This document shows positions 8,154-16,389 of a stretch of 64,000 nt of DNA, piece by piece; the first letter of the stretch is position 1, and every line of letters begins with the position of its first letter. The notes beneath the pieces were generated by a model that searched no databases, was not told the origin of the DNA, and was given only the letters and a program-made list of their open reading frames with translations. The stretch is from Sideroxyarcus sp. (GTDB lineage Bacteria; Pseudomonadota; Gammaproteobacteria; Burkholderiales; Gallionellaceae), in NCBI GenBank assembly GCA_030652215.1, contig JAUSBC010000017.1, forward strand, positions 1 to 64,000, written 5' to 3'. Both the position numbers and the translations under genes were made by a program.

Positions 8154-9641
8154 CTAGTTCAACTCGTGGCGCAGGAATCTGGAAAATTTTTCGCGCCAGC
8201 GTTTGATCACGTTGATGCCCAGCACGTCCATGACCATTTCCTGCGAAATCGGATTCCACCCCGTCGTGCCCTGGAAGCGATCCGCAAAAACGGGCGTGCC
8301 GTTCTCCAGCAGGAAAGTGGTCATCCCGCCCTCGAACTGGTATTCGCGGCCGCGGCCCTGCGGGTCCCGGTCCGCGCGGTTGCGCATCTTCCCCAGCGCC
8401 ACCACGCCCAGCACCAGCTTGCCCGGTTCGCCCATGCTTTTCGGAATCTCGCCCTTCTGTAACGCCTGCAGTTGCGGCGCGGAGAGCGCTTGCATCCTGA
8501 CCTCGACATCCGCGCCCAGCGGGCGGATGACATTGTTCAGGCTGTCGCACGCCTTGTTCCATGCGCCCCGGTCGGTGCCGGAATTGAAATAGCAGACGAG
8601 CGTGGTGGCGCGGCCCTCGAAATACTGGCGCCACAATGTCTTTTCCATTTCCTCGGCCGAGCAGACCAGCGTCTCGGCTTTTTTCCGGGCGATCTCGCGC
8701 CGGTCGTTGAGTTGTTTCGAGTCTGCGGCCTGCTGAAAATAGCTCTTGGCGCCGCAGGCGCTTTTCCTCAATTCTTCGACCTCGCCCAGCTTGAACAGGA
8801 TATCCCCGGGCTCGAATACCGGCGGCAAGCCGCCGCCATGCTTCGCCAGCAAACCCTTGTAGGCGCCGGCCGCAGCGACGAGCGTCCTGGATTTTTCTAC
8901 CTCACCGGTCTGCCCCGAGGCCTGGTTGACCTGCAAGTCGGCCGCAGCCAGTGCCGCTTTGGCCTGGTCCAGATCGTCGCGCGTCTGTTGCAGATCGCGT
9001 TTGAAACCGTTCAACAGCCGTGCATAGTGCTCCGCCGAACTGGCCTCGGGAATGAATTCCAGCGCAATGCGCGGCAACACTTCCAGCGCGGCATCCACGG
9101 CGGACAAGCGGCCGTTCAGGGACGCGCCTTCATTTTGCACTACCGCCAATTGCTCGTTCAGCACGCCGAACAGCGTTTTGGCCAGCCCTTCGCGCTTGCC
9201 CTGCTCCACGTGTTTTTTAGAGACTCTTGCGCGCAGCCAGATCGAACAGGTTTTGGGGTCTTCCCAGGTTGCGACGGATTCGACGTTGCGCAATGACGCA
9301 TTCGTCGATGTCTTGGTGATGGATTGCAAACTGGAATCGGTGAGTTCCGTCCCGGCAACGTTGCGGCTCGACTGCTCCAGCACCAGGGAATTTTTGACGG
9401 AAACCTCGATCATCTCGGAAAGGTTTTTCAGCGCATTCTGTTTGGCCGTCGCAATGCGCTCGGCCAGCGGGGCCTGCGGATCGTCCGATACGCCTGCGGC
9501 AAACAAATGCTCTTCGGTGACGGATTCCGGGCTATCCACCCAGTCGGGCCGGGGTCCGCTGCCGGAACATTGCACGGCGAATGCCGTCGAGGAAAACCAC
9601 AACCCGGCGAAGGCGGCAAATAATGCAGCGCGAAGCATCAT
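8154..9641 (-). CDS. Exported LPP20-like protein, about 495 residues
   Basis: The start is placed at ATG 9641 (MMLRAALFAAF) because AAGGACAG lies just upstream and a signal peptide ending TAFAVQC follows; the track start at 9704 adds 21 unlikely residues. The N-terminal half, with WVDSPESVTEEHLFAAG and the alanine-rich stretch IATAKQNALKNLSEMI, resembles LPP20/FlgP-type domains that begin with a short P-W-V motif. A helical middle (about 230-300) and a C-terminal alpha/beta region follow. It sits 49 bases downstream of the 369-residue exported protein and is followed by the FecR gene, so it is probably in one operon. Function is unknown; a role in an outer-membrane or surface assembly is inferred from company only. 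Confidence 0.7.
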   Translation of the reverse strand: MMLRAALFAAFAGLWFSSTAFAVQCSGSGPRPDWVDSPESVTEEHLFAAGVSDDPQAPLAERIATAKQNALKNLSEMIEVSVKNSLVLEQSSRNVAGTELTDSSLQSITKTSTNASLRNVESVATWEDPKTCSIWLRARVSKKHVEQGKREGLAKTLFGVLNEQLAVVQNEGASLNGRLSAVDAALEVLPRIALEFIPEASSAEHYARLLNGFKRDLQQTRDDLDQAKAALAAADLQVNQASGQTGEVEKSRTLVAAAGAYKGLLAKHGGGLPPVFEPGDILFKLGEVEELRKSACGAKSYFQQAADSKQLNDRREIARKKAETLVCSAEEMEKTLWRQYFEGRATTLVCYFNSGTDRGAWNKACDSLNNVIRPLGADVEVRMQALSAPQLQALQKGEIPKSMGEPGKLVLGVVALGKMRNRADRDPQGRGREYQFEGGMTTFLLENGTPVFADRFQGTTGWNPISQEMVMDVLGINVIKRWREKFSRFLRHELN

Positions 9642-9690
9642 GAGTATCTGTCCTTGGAAATCCCGCACATCTGTCTGAACCGGCGCGACA

Positions 9691-10800
9691 CTAATCGCGC
9701 GCAATCTGATAATAAAGGTGGCGCGTGCCTTCGGAAACCTGCAGATAGTCGTTTCCGCCGGAACGCAGATGCGTCAGCAACGGTTTGTCGAACGAGTCTT
9801 CGAAGTACACCCTGCCGAGTTCCACGCCGCGCTCCGTATCGGCGAAGATCAGATGGCTTTGCGAAACGGCGGCGACGTAGCGCCATGTTTGCAGGAACCT
9901 GCAATCCGTGATTTTCGATCCGCCCTTCTGATAACGCTGATCCTTGATCGAAACGTCGAAATGCTCGACTTCATTTCTGGCATCCATGTCCACGATGTGC
10001 AACTGGGATGCATAGGTGCGCGTCGGTCTGCCGAAGGCGAACGTCGTATTCATGATATAGGTGCCAATGGCGCCCATGCGGCCATCGGTGGAACCCCTCA
10101 CGCAGGTGGGCTCTTCGGAGATCGAATCGTCCGACTTCAATTTCGCGTATTTCACCATGTCGTCATCTACGGCGCGCAGCGGCGGCGGCACGACCTCGAC
10201 CGCATCGGCGGCCAGTTCGGCGATGTTTTTCAGCGAGAATTTGACGAGTCTGGGATTGGTGACATCCATCACTTGCAGGCCGAATTTTTCCACCGCAATA
10301 TCGACCGCGCGCTGGATCGCATTATTCACTGCGGCCGACTCCGTCAAGCCGTCGGAGGGCGGCATGCCCTTGGTGCCCATGGGCGCAGAAGCCGACGATT
10401 TGATTTTTGCGTCTTCGCCGATAAAGCGGATATCGGCGACCGCAGTGGCCGTGAAGATGGAAGACAGCCCGCTGGTTTTGCCTACACCCAGATAGACTCT
10501 ATATATCCCGGATATCTGGAAACGCCCGGCATTCTCGACGAAATCTTCGGCTGTAATCAGCGCGCCCGGGTCGCCCAAACGGGCCCAGGATTTTTTGAGT
10601 TCTTCGGCTTTTTTCTGATCGAGGACGATCACGCCGTTGTCGCTGAGCAGTTGCTCCATACGCGTCTGCGCAACGCGCAAATACTGCTTGGCGGCGGCAT
10701 TCTGTCCGTAAACGACGATTGCGACTTTCTCCTGCTCGGCACTCGCCGGCAAAACGCTAAAACACAACACCAGAATCAATGCACGGAATAGCAATTTCAT
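9691..10800 (-). CDS. Exported protein of unknown function, 369 residues
   Basis: A standard signal peptide (MKLLFRALILVLCFSVLPASA) is followed by a soluble periplasmic domain. The first part (KVAIVVYGQNAAAKQYLRVA, then a long helix and YRVYLGVGKTSG) has the look of nucleotide-free alpha/beta modules found in FlgT/CsgG-like envelope proteins, but I cannot confirm a family. The C-terminal 150 residues contain beta-propeller-like strands (YIMNTTFAFG, RYVAAVSQSHLIFAD, GNDYLQVSEGTRHLYY). Two cysteines (EEPTCVRG and ITDCRFL) could form a disulfide. It is the second gene of the run behind the beta-barrel gene, from which it is separated by a terminator-like hairpin. Confidence 0.65.
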   Translation of the reverse strand: MKLLFRALILVLCFSVLPASAEQEKVAIVVYGQNAAAKQYLRVAQTRMEQLLSDNGVIVLDQKKAEELKKSWARLGDPGALITAEDFVENAGRFQISGIYRVYLGVGKTSGLSSIFTATAVADIRFIGEDAKIKSSASAPMGTKGMPPSDGLTESAAVNNAIQRAVDIAVEKFGLQVMDVTNPRLVKFSLKNIAELAADAVEVVPPPLRAVDDDMVKYAKLKSDDSISEEPTCVRGSTDGRMGAIGTYIMNTTFAFGRPTRTYASQLHIVDMDARNEVEHFDVSIKDQRYQKGGSKITDCRFLQTWRYVAAVSQSHLIFADTERGVELGRVYFEDSFDKPLLTHLRSGGNDYLQVSEGTRHLYYQIARD

Positions 10801-10827
10801 TTGGAACCGTTCCGGAAAATTCCCGTT

Positions 10828-10856
10828 AAAAAAACAGGCCGCAAATGCGGCCTGTT
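10828..10856 (-). terminator. Rho-independent terminator after the beta-barrel gene
   Basis: On the minus strand an 11-base-pair stem (AACAGGCCGCA with its complement, two-base loop) is followed directly by seven T residues. It lies 11 bases past the stop of the 187-residue barrel gene and before the next start, so it would end or attenuate the barrel transcript. Confidence 0.85.
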
Positions 10857-10866
10857 GTTGCCCGGA

Positions 10867-11430
10867 TTAGTATCTGGCAGTCAGGCCGAAAAGCACCCGT
10901 GACCCGGATTGGGTCATGTCGAAATCCGACGAAGTCAGCGTGTTATAGAAAAGTTGCAGCGCGGCATCCGCCGAAACTTCTTCCGTAATGAAGTAGGACA
11001 CGCCGCCACCGCCCACCATACCCACGCCACCAAAGCTGGTCGATGTACCGGCCGAAGTGTTATCCACCGCAACCACGTTGAAGCCTCCCTGCACGAACGG
11101 CACCCATTGCGATTTTGCCGAATCGGCGAAGTAATACTTCACGCCCACGCCCACTGCCGTACCGAGCGACTCGCTGCTACCCGAGTCGTTGCCGAATACG
11201 GACAGATTCACGCGGCCAACCAGCCTGGAAGTGAAATAGCGACCGACATCAACGTTAATGAACGTATTTGTCGAGTCCGAGGATGAAGTACCAAACCCCG
11301 TATCGACATCGCTCGTCGTACTCTCAATACTCCCTGCAACAGACATTTCCCACATACCCTTTTCCGCCATTGCATAAGGGGCGGCCAACATGGATGCCGC
11401 AATAATTGCCAATCGAATTGTGTTCTTCAT
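10867..11430 (-). CDS. Small outer-membrane beta-barrel protein
   Basis: The 187-residue product has a signal peptide (MKNTIRLAIIAASMLAAPYAMA) followed by alternating hydrophobic/polar strands, glycine- and serine-rich turns and a C-terminal RVLFGLTARY, whose final aromatic residue is typical of outer-membrane barrels. Size and strand count suggest an eight-stranded OmpA/OmpX- or OMP_b-brl-like barrel. A GGAGAAAAA Shine-Dalgarno precedes the ATG. The gene has its own terminator and a palindrome about 100 bases upstream, so it may be separately controlled even though it heads the exported-protein run. Ligand and role are unknown. Confidence 0.8.
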   Translation of the reverse strand: MKNTIRLAIIAASMLAAPYAMAEKGMWEMSVAGSIESTTSDVDTGFGTSSSDSTNTFINVDVGRYFTSRLVGRVNLSVFGNDSGSSESLGTAVGVGVKYYFADSAKSQWVPFVQGGFNVVAVDNTSAGTSTSFGGVGMVGGGGVSYFITEEVSADAALQLFYNTLTSSDFDMTQSGSRVLFGLTARY

Positions 11431-11532
11431 TTTTTCTCCGCCTTTAAAAGTTTAGTCACAAGCTCCCCGGGCACCAGACACGACAACTACCCGCTGCCGT
11501 GTTTATCCTACACCAAATTTTCGGATTAATTC

Positions 11533-11550
11533 CTAGGTAACAATACCTAG
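11533..11550. promoter_or_regulatory. Palindromic operator-like site
   Basis: CTAGGTA and TACCTAG form a perfect inverted repeat around ACAA. It lies 103 bases upstream of the beta-barrel gene start, in a gap of 265 bases that otherwise shows no gene. The form would suit a dimeric regulator, but which one is not known. Confidence 0.4.
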
Positions 11551-11695
11551 CGTTTGTGGTGTCCGGACTGTGCCGTGCGTTCAGGAGAGGATACAAACTA
11601 AAGTGTCGATAAAACAAGGCGAAGACCCGATAACCCTGTTGCTCACCATGCCTTGCGCGCCTGATGGCGGAGGACTAGCAGCGTAACGTCGCCCC

Positions 11696-14600
11696 TCAGC
11701 GCTTCCTGAACCAGTCGAGAAATTCGCCCGCCGGCATGGGATAGGCGATGCCGTAACCTTGCCCGTAGCCGCAACCCATATCCGCGAGCGTTTGCACCAG
11801 CTTCGGGTCTTCCATTCCTTCGGCCACGGTCGTGCGGTTGAAGGTTTTGGCCAGCGCAATCACGCCCTGCACGATGGCGCGGTCGCCTTCGTTGGTTGCC
11901 ATGTTCTGCACGAAGGACTGGTCTATCTTGAGCGTGTCGGCGCCGAGTTTGCGCAGGTAAACCAGAGAAGAATAGCCCGTGCCGAAATCGTCCAGCGCAA
12001 AGCTGACACCCATGTCGCGGCAGGCCTTGATGATCTCGAAGGATTGCCCCATGTCTTCCAGCGCTGTGGTTTCCAGCACCTCGATCTGCAGACGGCCCTG
12101 CGCCAGTTTCGGATATTGTTCCAGCTTGTGTTTCAGCTCCGCGACGAAATCCGGCGACTGCAGATGGCGCGCGGAAATGTTGATGCTGACTTCCATCGCC
12201 ACCCCGCCCTGCTCCCAGGCATGCAATTGCGCGAGCGCCGCATTCAGTACCCATTTGCCCAGCCTGATTTCCAGATCCGAATTCTCGATGAGGGGCAGAA
12301 AGTCCGCCGGAAGCAGCAAGCCGCGCTCGGGGTGTTGCCAGCGTATCAGCGCTTCCACGCCGACCACCTTGTTGGAGGACAACTCCAGCTTGGGCTGGTA
12401 ATACAGATCGAACTCGCCACCCTCCATTCCTTCGAGAATGCGCCGTCTGGATTCGTGCAACGAGCGCACGCGCTGGTCGTGAATCGCATCGTAGATGTGA
12501 TAACGATTCTTGCCGGTCTGCTTGGCGATGTACATCGCCTGGTCCGCATGCCTGAGCAGGGTATCGCCGTCCTCGTTGTCCGACGGATAGAAGGTCACCC
12601 CGATGCTGGCGGACACGCCAACCTGGTGGCCGGCAAGCAGTATCGGAGCGGCGATGATCTGCATGATGCGATCCAGCACCTGGTAGCATTCCGCGCCCTC
12701 GGACAGGTCGTTGAACAGCACCACGAATTCGTCGCCGCCCAGCCGCGCCAGCGTGTCGCCCGCGCGCAGTGCCTCCTGCAGGCGGCCGGCAATATCCACC
12801 AGCAGGCGGTCGCCGGCCTCGTGCCCGTAGTGGTCGTTTACATCCTTGAAACCGTCGAGATCGATATAGCAAACCGCCAGCATTTTGCCGTTGCGTTGCG
12901 CATGCGCAACGGATTGCTTCAGACGGTCGGCCAGCAAGCGCCGGTTGGGGACGCCGGTCAGCGCGTCGTAATTGGCGACCAGGCTCAGTTCGGCCTCGTG
13001 ATCCTTGAAATACGTGATATCCGAGAACACACCGACATGGCGCTGCACCTGCCCGGTGTCGTCGCAAATCGCCGAGATCGAAAGCAACTCCGCGTACACC
13101 TCGCCGTTCTTGCGCCGGTTCCATATTTCGCCGCGCCAGACTTTCTCTTCCGCGAGCGACTTCCACATTGCGGTGTAGAACGCCGCATCCTGGCGCCCCG
13201 AACTCAGGAATTTCGGGTTCTTGCCCAGCACTTCGTCGCGGCCGTAGCCGGTGATGACCGAGAATGCGGGATTGACGTCGGCAATGGCGTTGTTCGCGTC
13301 GGTGATGACGATGGCCTCCTGGCTGTTGTCGAACACGCTGGCGGTAATGCGCAGCGCCTCTTCCGCCATGCGCCGGTCGGTGACGTCGTACTGGATGCCG
13401 TCCCACAGGATGTCGCCGTTTATCAGTCGCGTGGGCTGGGACTCGATGTGCAGCCAGCGTATCTCGCCATTCTTCCGGCGCACGCGCCCTTCCCACACAA
13501 AATGACTCAGGCTGGCGCGGGCCGCCTCGTTCAGGCGCTCGAAACGCTCCGCCTCGTCCGGGTGTATGCGCGCATGGAACACCCACTGGTCCCGTCTGAT
13601 TTCCGCTTCGGTCACGTCGAGCAACTCGCACCAGCGCGGGCTGACATAGTCGAAGACCGCACTGCCGTCCGAACGCATGCGATATTTGTAGATGCCCACC
13701 GGGATTTTCCGCACCAGTTCGCTGTACTGGCTGAGACTGTGGCGTAGCGCTTCCTCGGCGCGCTTCAACTCGCTCACGTCGCGCCCCACAATGACCAGGC
13801 CCTTGCGGCTCCCGTCATCATGGAAGAGCGGCACCTTGATAACGTCGAAGGTCAGCCTTCCCGCGTCGGGAATTTGCATGACTTCTTCCACGCGCGAAGC
13901 CACGCCCGCCTGCCATGCCTGCCCGTCCGTCTCGTGGCATTGCAGCAGCGCGGCTTTGTAGCGCGGATCGGCGATCTCCGACAACTCCGCGTCGGTTCTG
14001 CCCCGGCACGACTGATCGCCCAGGCCGAACGCGGCACGCGCGGCCGAATTGGATTCCAGCCAGCGCCCATCGCCGTCCTTGAATTCGATGGCATCCGGAA
14101 TGGCCTCGATCAGCGTGCGCAGCAATTCCTCGCTCTGGCGCAGTTGGGACGACTTCTCCTCCACCAGTTGCGTGAGCTCTTCCTTGCTGCGCCGCATCTC
14201 GGTGATGTCCACCAGCGTGCCGATGAGAGCCGGTCGCCCCTGATACACGATGCGGCGCCCGTGTGCATCGACGACCATGGGCGTGCCGTCGCGCTTGAAT
14301 GCGGTGAAACTGTTGCGTAGCGTCTGCTCTTCGCCGTCGATGCGGCGGCGGATATTCTCCTCGACCTGCGCCCTGTCCTCGGCTTTGACGAACTGCCCGA
14401 TGTGCACCGCATCCACAAGGCCGTCTTCCGTTTCGTAGCCGAGCATCTTGAGCAGGCCGGGATTGGCGTAGCGGAAGAAACCGTCCTGAATGATGAAAAT
14501 TCCAACCAGCGACTGTTCCACCAGCGCGCGGAACTTGGTGGACTCTTCAACGACCAGCCCTTCCAGGCGTTGCCGGTATTCTTCCAGTTGTCTCTCGGTC

Positions 14601-16117
14601 TGTTTGCGCTGGGTGATATCGCGGCCTATGCCAAGCGCGCCCACGATCTCGCCACTGCTGCCGCGTTCGGCGACATAAATGATATGGTGGATATGCAGTT
14701 CGCCACTGGGGTGAGGCACCGGAATTTCCATCTCGGCCCGTTCGCCCGTGGCGATGACCTGTTCGACCACGCGCCGGATGGATTTCGCCATCTCGTAATC
14801 CGGATGCGTATCACTGCTTCTTTCCCCGAGTGCCGGCAATGCTTCGGCAGCAAGACTCGCTGCCAGCGCCGGGTTCATGTATAGCACGCGGCATTCCCTG
14901 TCATAGCGGATGATGTTGTCGGGTGTGTTTTCCGCCAGTGTCCGGTATTGCCGCTCGCTTAGCTCGCGACCGGTGATGTCGCGCGCCACGCCCAGCACGC
15001 CGATCAGCCGCCCCTTGTTGTCGCGCATCGGCGTCTTCACGGTTTCGAACAGCCCCCGATAGCCGTCGGCCGCGAAGGTCAGCCATTCTTCATTGACGAC
15101 AGGTTTGTCCGAAGCCATCGCCTTGAGATCGTGTTCGCGGAAAAAATCCGCCTGTTCCTTGCCGACGAAATCGTAATCGGTCTTGCCGACGATCTCCGCT
15201 TCCTTCAAACCCAGCAGCAACTCGAAGCGCCGGTTGCACGACATAAACACCCCTTCCGTATCCTTGAGCCACACCAGATCGGGAATGGTGTCGATGAAGG
15301 TGCGCAGGAAGATTTCGTCCACTTCGAATTTTTCGTCGCGCAGCCCCGATGCCATGGTCTGCGTCAGGTCGTGCTCGCTCACCAGACCCAGCATGCGGCC
15401 GTCGCCGTCCACCACGGTCAGGTGGCGCACCTTCTTTTCAAGCATGCGCTCGGCAGCCTCGTTGATGGTGGCATCGGCGGGTATGGTCAGCACCGGCGAG
15501 GTCATCAGTTCGAAAAGCGGAACGTCAATGCGCTCGGGTTCGCGCGCATAAAAGCGCACCACGTCACGCTCGGTGACGATGCCCACCGGTTTTTCGTCTT
15601 CGACCACCACCACGCAAGACTCGCGCTGCGCCTGCATCAGGTTGAGCGCCTGCAGCAGGCTGCTGTGTCCCGGCATGCTGGTGACCGTGCTCTGGGCAAC
15701 GGACATCACCTGGCGCCGGCCGGCCAGGGCGGTGAGGTTCAGGCGCAGGCGGAAATCCGTTTCGCTGACCACGCCCGAGACCGCGCCCGACTCGTCCACC
15801 AGCACCAGATGGCGGATGCCCTCGCGCAAGCAGGTCTGATAGGCATCCAGGCTGTCGGTGCTTCCGGGCAGAACGATGACGGGAGAAGACATGCATATCT
15901 GCAACAGGGTGCCGGGCGAGTAACCTACGCGCATGGCATGCAGGATGTTGCGTTCGGTGACAATGCCGAGCGGGCGCCTGGTCTGGTCCGTGATCACGAT
16001 GGAGGAAAAGCGGCGCTGCGCCATGAGGCGCGCTGCCTCGCCGATGCTGGCATCGGCTGCGAGGCAGGTGACATCGCGGGTGGCAATGTCGATCAATTGG
16101 TGTGGTTTATTAATCAT
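11696..16117 (-). CDS. CBS-PAS-GGDEF-EAL c-di-GMP turnover protein
   Basis: About 1473 residues from ATG 16117 (MINKPHQLID); the track starts at a TTG 45 bases earlier. Residues 1-255 hold two tandem CBS pairs (four CBS motifs such as PLGIVTERNILH and PVGIVTERDVVRF). Residues about 265-1040 hold roughly six PAS/PAC modules, each closed by a D-I-T or similar PAC motif. A diguanylate cyclase domain at about 1045-1205 keeps LARLGGDEFVVLF. A phosphodiesterase domain at about 1225-1465 keeps GVEALIRWQHP and DDFGTGYSSLVYL. Both catalytic signatures are intact, so the protein could make or break c-di-GMP. There are no membrane segments, so it is probably a cytosolic sensor of adenylate (CBS) and redox or ligand (PAS) signals. 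Confidence 0.93.
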   Translation of the reverse strand: MINKPHQLIDIATRDVTCLAADASIGEAARLMAQRRFSSIVITDQTRRPLGIVTERNILHAMRVGYSPGTLLQICMSSPVIVLPGSTDSLDAYQTCLREGIRHLVLVDESGAVSGVVSETDFRLRLNLTALAGRRQVMSVAQSTVTSMPGHSSLLQALNLMQAQRESCVVVVEDEKPVGIVTERDVVRFYAREPERIDVPLFELMTSPVLTIPADATINEAAERMLEKKVRHLTVVDGDGRMLGLVSEHDLTQTMASGLRDEKFEVDEIFLRTFIDTIPDLVWLKDTEGVFMSCNRRFELLLGLKEAEIVGKTDYDFVGKEQADFFREHDLKAMASDKPVVNEEWLTFAADGYRGLFETVKTPMRDNKGRLIGVLGVARDITGRELSERQYRTLAENTPDNIIRYDRECRVLYMNPALAASLAAEALPALGERSSDTHPDYEMAKSIRRVVEQVIATGERAEMEIPVPHPSGELHIHHIIYVAERGSSGEIVGALGIGRDITQRKQTERQLEEYRQRLEGLVVEESTKFRALVEQSLVGIFIIQDGFFRYANPGLLKMLGYETEDGLVDAVHIGQFVKAEDRAQVEENIRRRIDGEEQTLRNSFTAFKRDGTPMVVDAHGRRIVYQGRPALIGTLVDITEMRRSKEELTQLVEEKSSQLRQSEELLRTLIEAIPDAIEFKDGDGRWLESNSAARAAFGLGDQSCRGRTDAELSEIADPRYKAALLQCHETDGQAWQAGVASRVEEVMQIPDAGRLTFDVIKVPLFHDDGSRKGLVIVGRDVSELKRAEEALRHSLSQYSELVRKIPVGIYKYRMRSDGSAVFDYVSPRWCELLDVTEAEIRRDQWVFHARIHPDEAERFERLNEAARASLSHFVWEGRVRRKNGEIRWLHIESQPTRLINGDILWDGIQYDVTDRRMAEEALRITASVFDNSQEAIVITDANNAIADVNPAFSVITGYGRDEVLGKNPKFLSSGRQDAAFYTAMWKSLAEEKVWRGEIWNRRKNGEVYAELLSISAICDDTGQVQRHVGVFSDITYFKDHEAELSLVANYDALTGVPNRRLLADRLKQSVAHAQRNGKMLAVCYIDLDGFKDVNDHYGHEAGDRLLVDIAGRLQEALRAGDTLARLGGDEFVVLFNDLSEGAECYQVLDRIMQIIAAPILLAGHQVGVSASIGVTFYPSDNEDGDTLLRHADQAMYIAKQTGKNRYHIYDAIHDQRVRSLHESRRRILEGMEGGEFDLYYQPKLELSSNKVVGVEALIRWQHPERGLLLPADFLPLIENSDLEIRLGKWVLNAALAQLHAWEQGGVAMEVSINISARHLQSPDFVAELKHKLEQYPKLAQGRLQIEVLETTALEDMGQSFEIIKACRDMGVSFALDDFGTGYSSLVYLRKLGADTLKIDQSFVQNMATNEGDRAIVQGVIALAKTFNRTTVAEGMEDPKLVQTLADMGCGYGQGYGIAYPMPAGEFLDWFRKR

Positions 16118-16121
16118 GCAT

Positions 16122-16190
16122 TGTTCGCACAACCAGGCAGCTTTGCCGGTCGCTGGCGCCAACCTGCGCTTCTCTGTCGTCGTGCGAACA
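16122..16190 (-). promoter_or_regulatory. Long leader hairpin abutting the c-di-GMP gene start
   Basis: Arms 16122-16133 and 16179-16190 pair over 12 positions with a single G-U (core TGTTCGCAC / GTGCGAACA). The stem ends four bases before the ATG and encloses 45 bases with smaller nested stems. No Shine-Dalgarno is visible nearby. It may regulate translation of the GGDEF-EAL gene; no known riboswitch class was recognised. Confidence 0.45.
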
Positions 16191-16230
16191 TCCCCCTAGC
16201 CTCACCGCAACACTCGCGGAGCAGTCATAT

Positions 16231-16325
16231 TTGATCCCGGGCGGTTTGTTGTTTTATGCCCTGAGTCTGTAGCCGGTCAGATCCGGCGGGTAAATACAGC
16301 ACCCGCTAAGTCTTGTCGGGATCAA
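16231..16325 (-). ncRNA. Candidate multi-stem structured RNA between dnaE and the c-di-GMP gene
   Basis: A 9-base outer stem (TTGATCCCG / CGGGATCAA) closes a 95-base segment that holds further stems: GCGGGT/ACCCGC, CCGG/CCGG and a GGGC/GCCC pair. The layout is that of a multi-branch junction. It could be a leader RNA, a transcript end for dnaE or a mobile palindrome. Folding and conservation are untested. Confidence 0.35.
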
Positions 16326-16389
16326 GGTTAACACATTCACCCTTAATCCATGCTTTTGAAAAAGGTTATGTACGGCCGCCAGTCGGTGC

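Noticed and set aside
11643-13631. 662-residue minus-strand ORF overlapping the GGDEF-EAL gene
   Set aside because: Arg/Gly-rich alternative frame of the same strand; the GGDEF and EAL motifs are in the other frame.
11759-13747. 662-residue plus-strand ORF opposite the GGDEF-EAL gene
   Set aside because: Shadow ORF with the composition typical of antisense frames in high-GC DNA.
16118-16190. c-di-GMP-I riboswitch
   Set aside because: The GCAAAG and GGTT pieces recall parts of the consensus, but the conserved stems and loop order are not met, so only an unclassified hairpin is reported.
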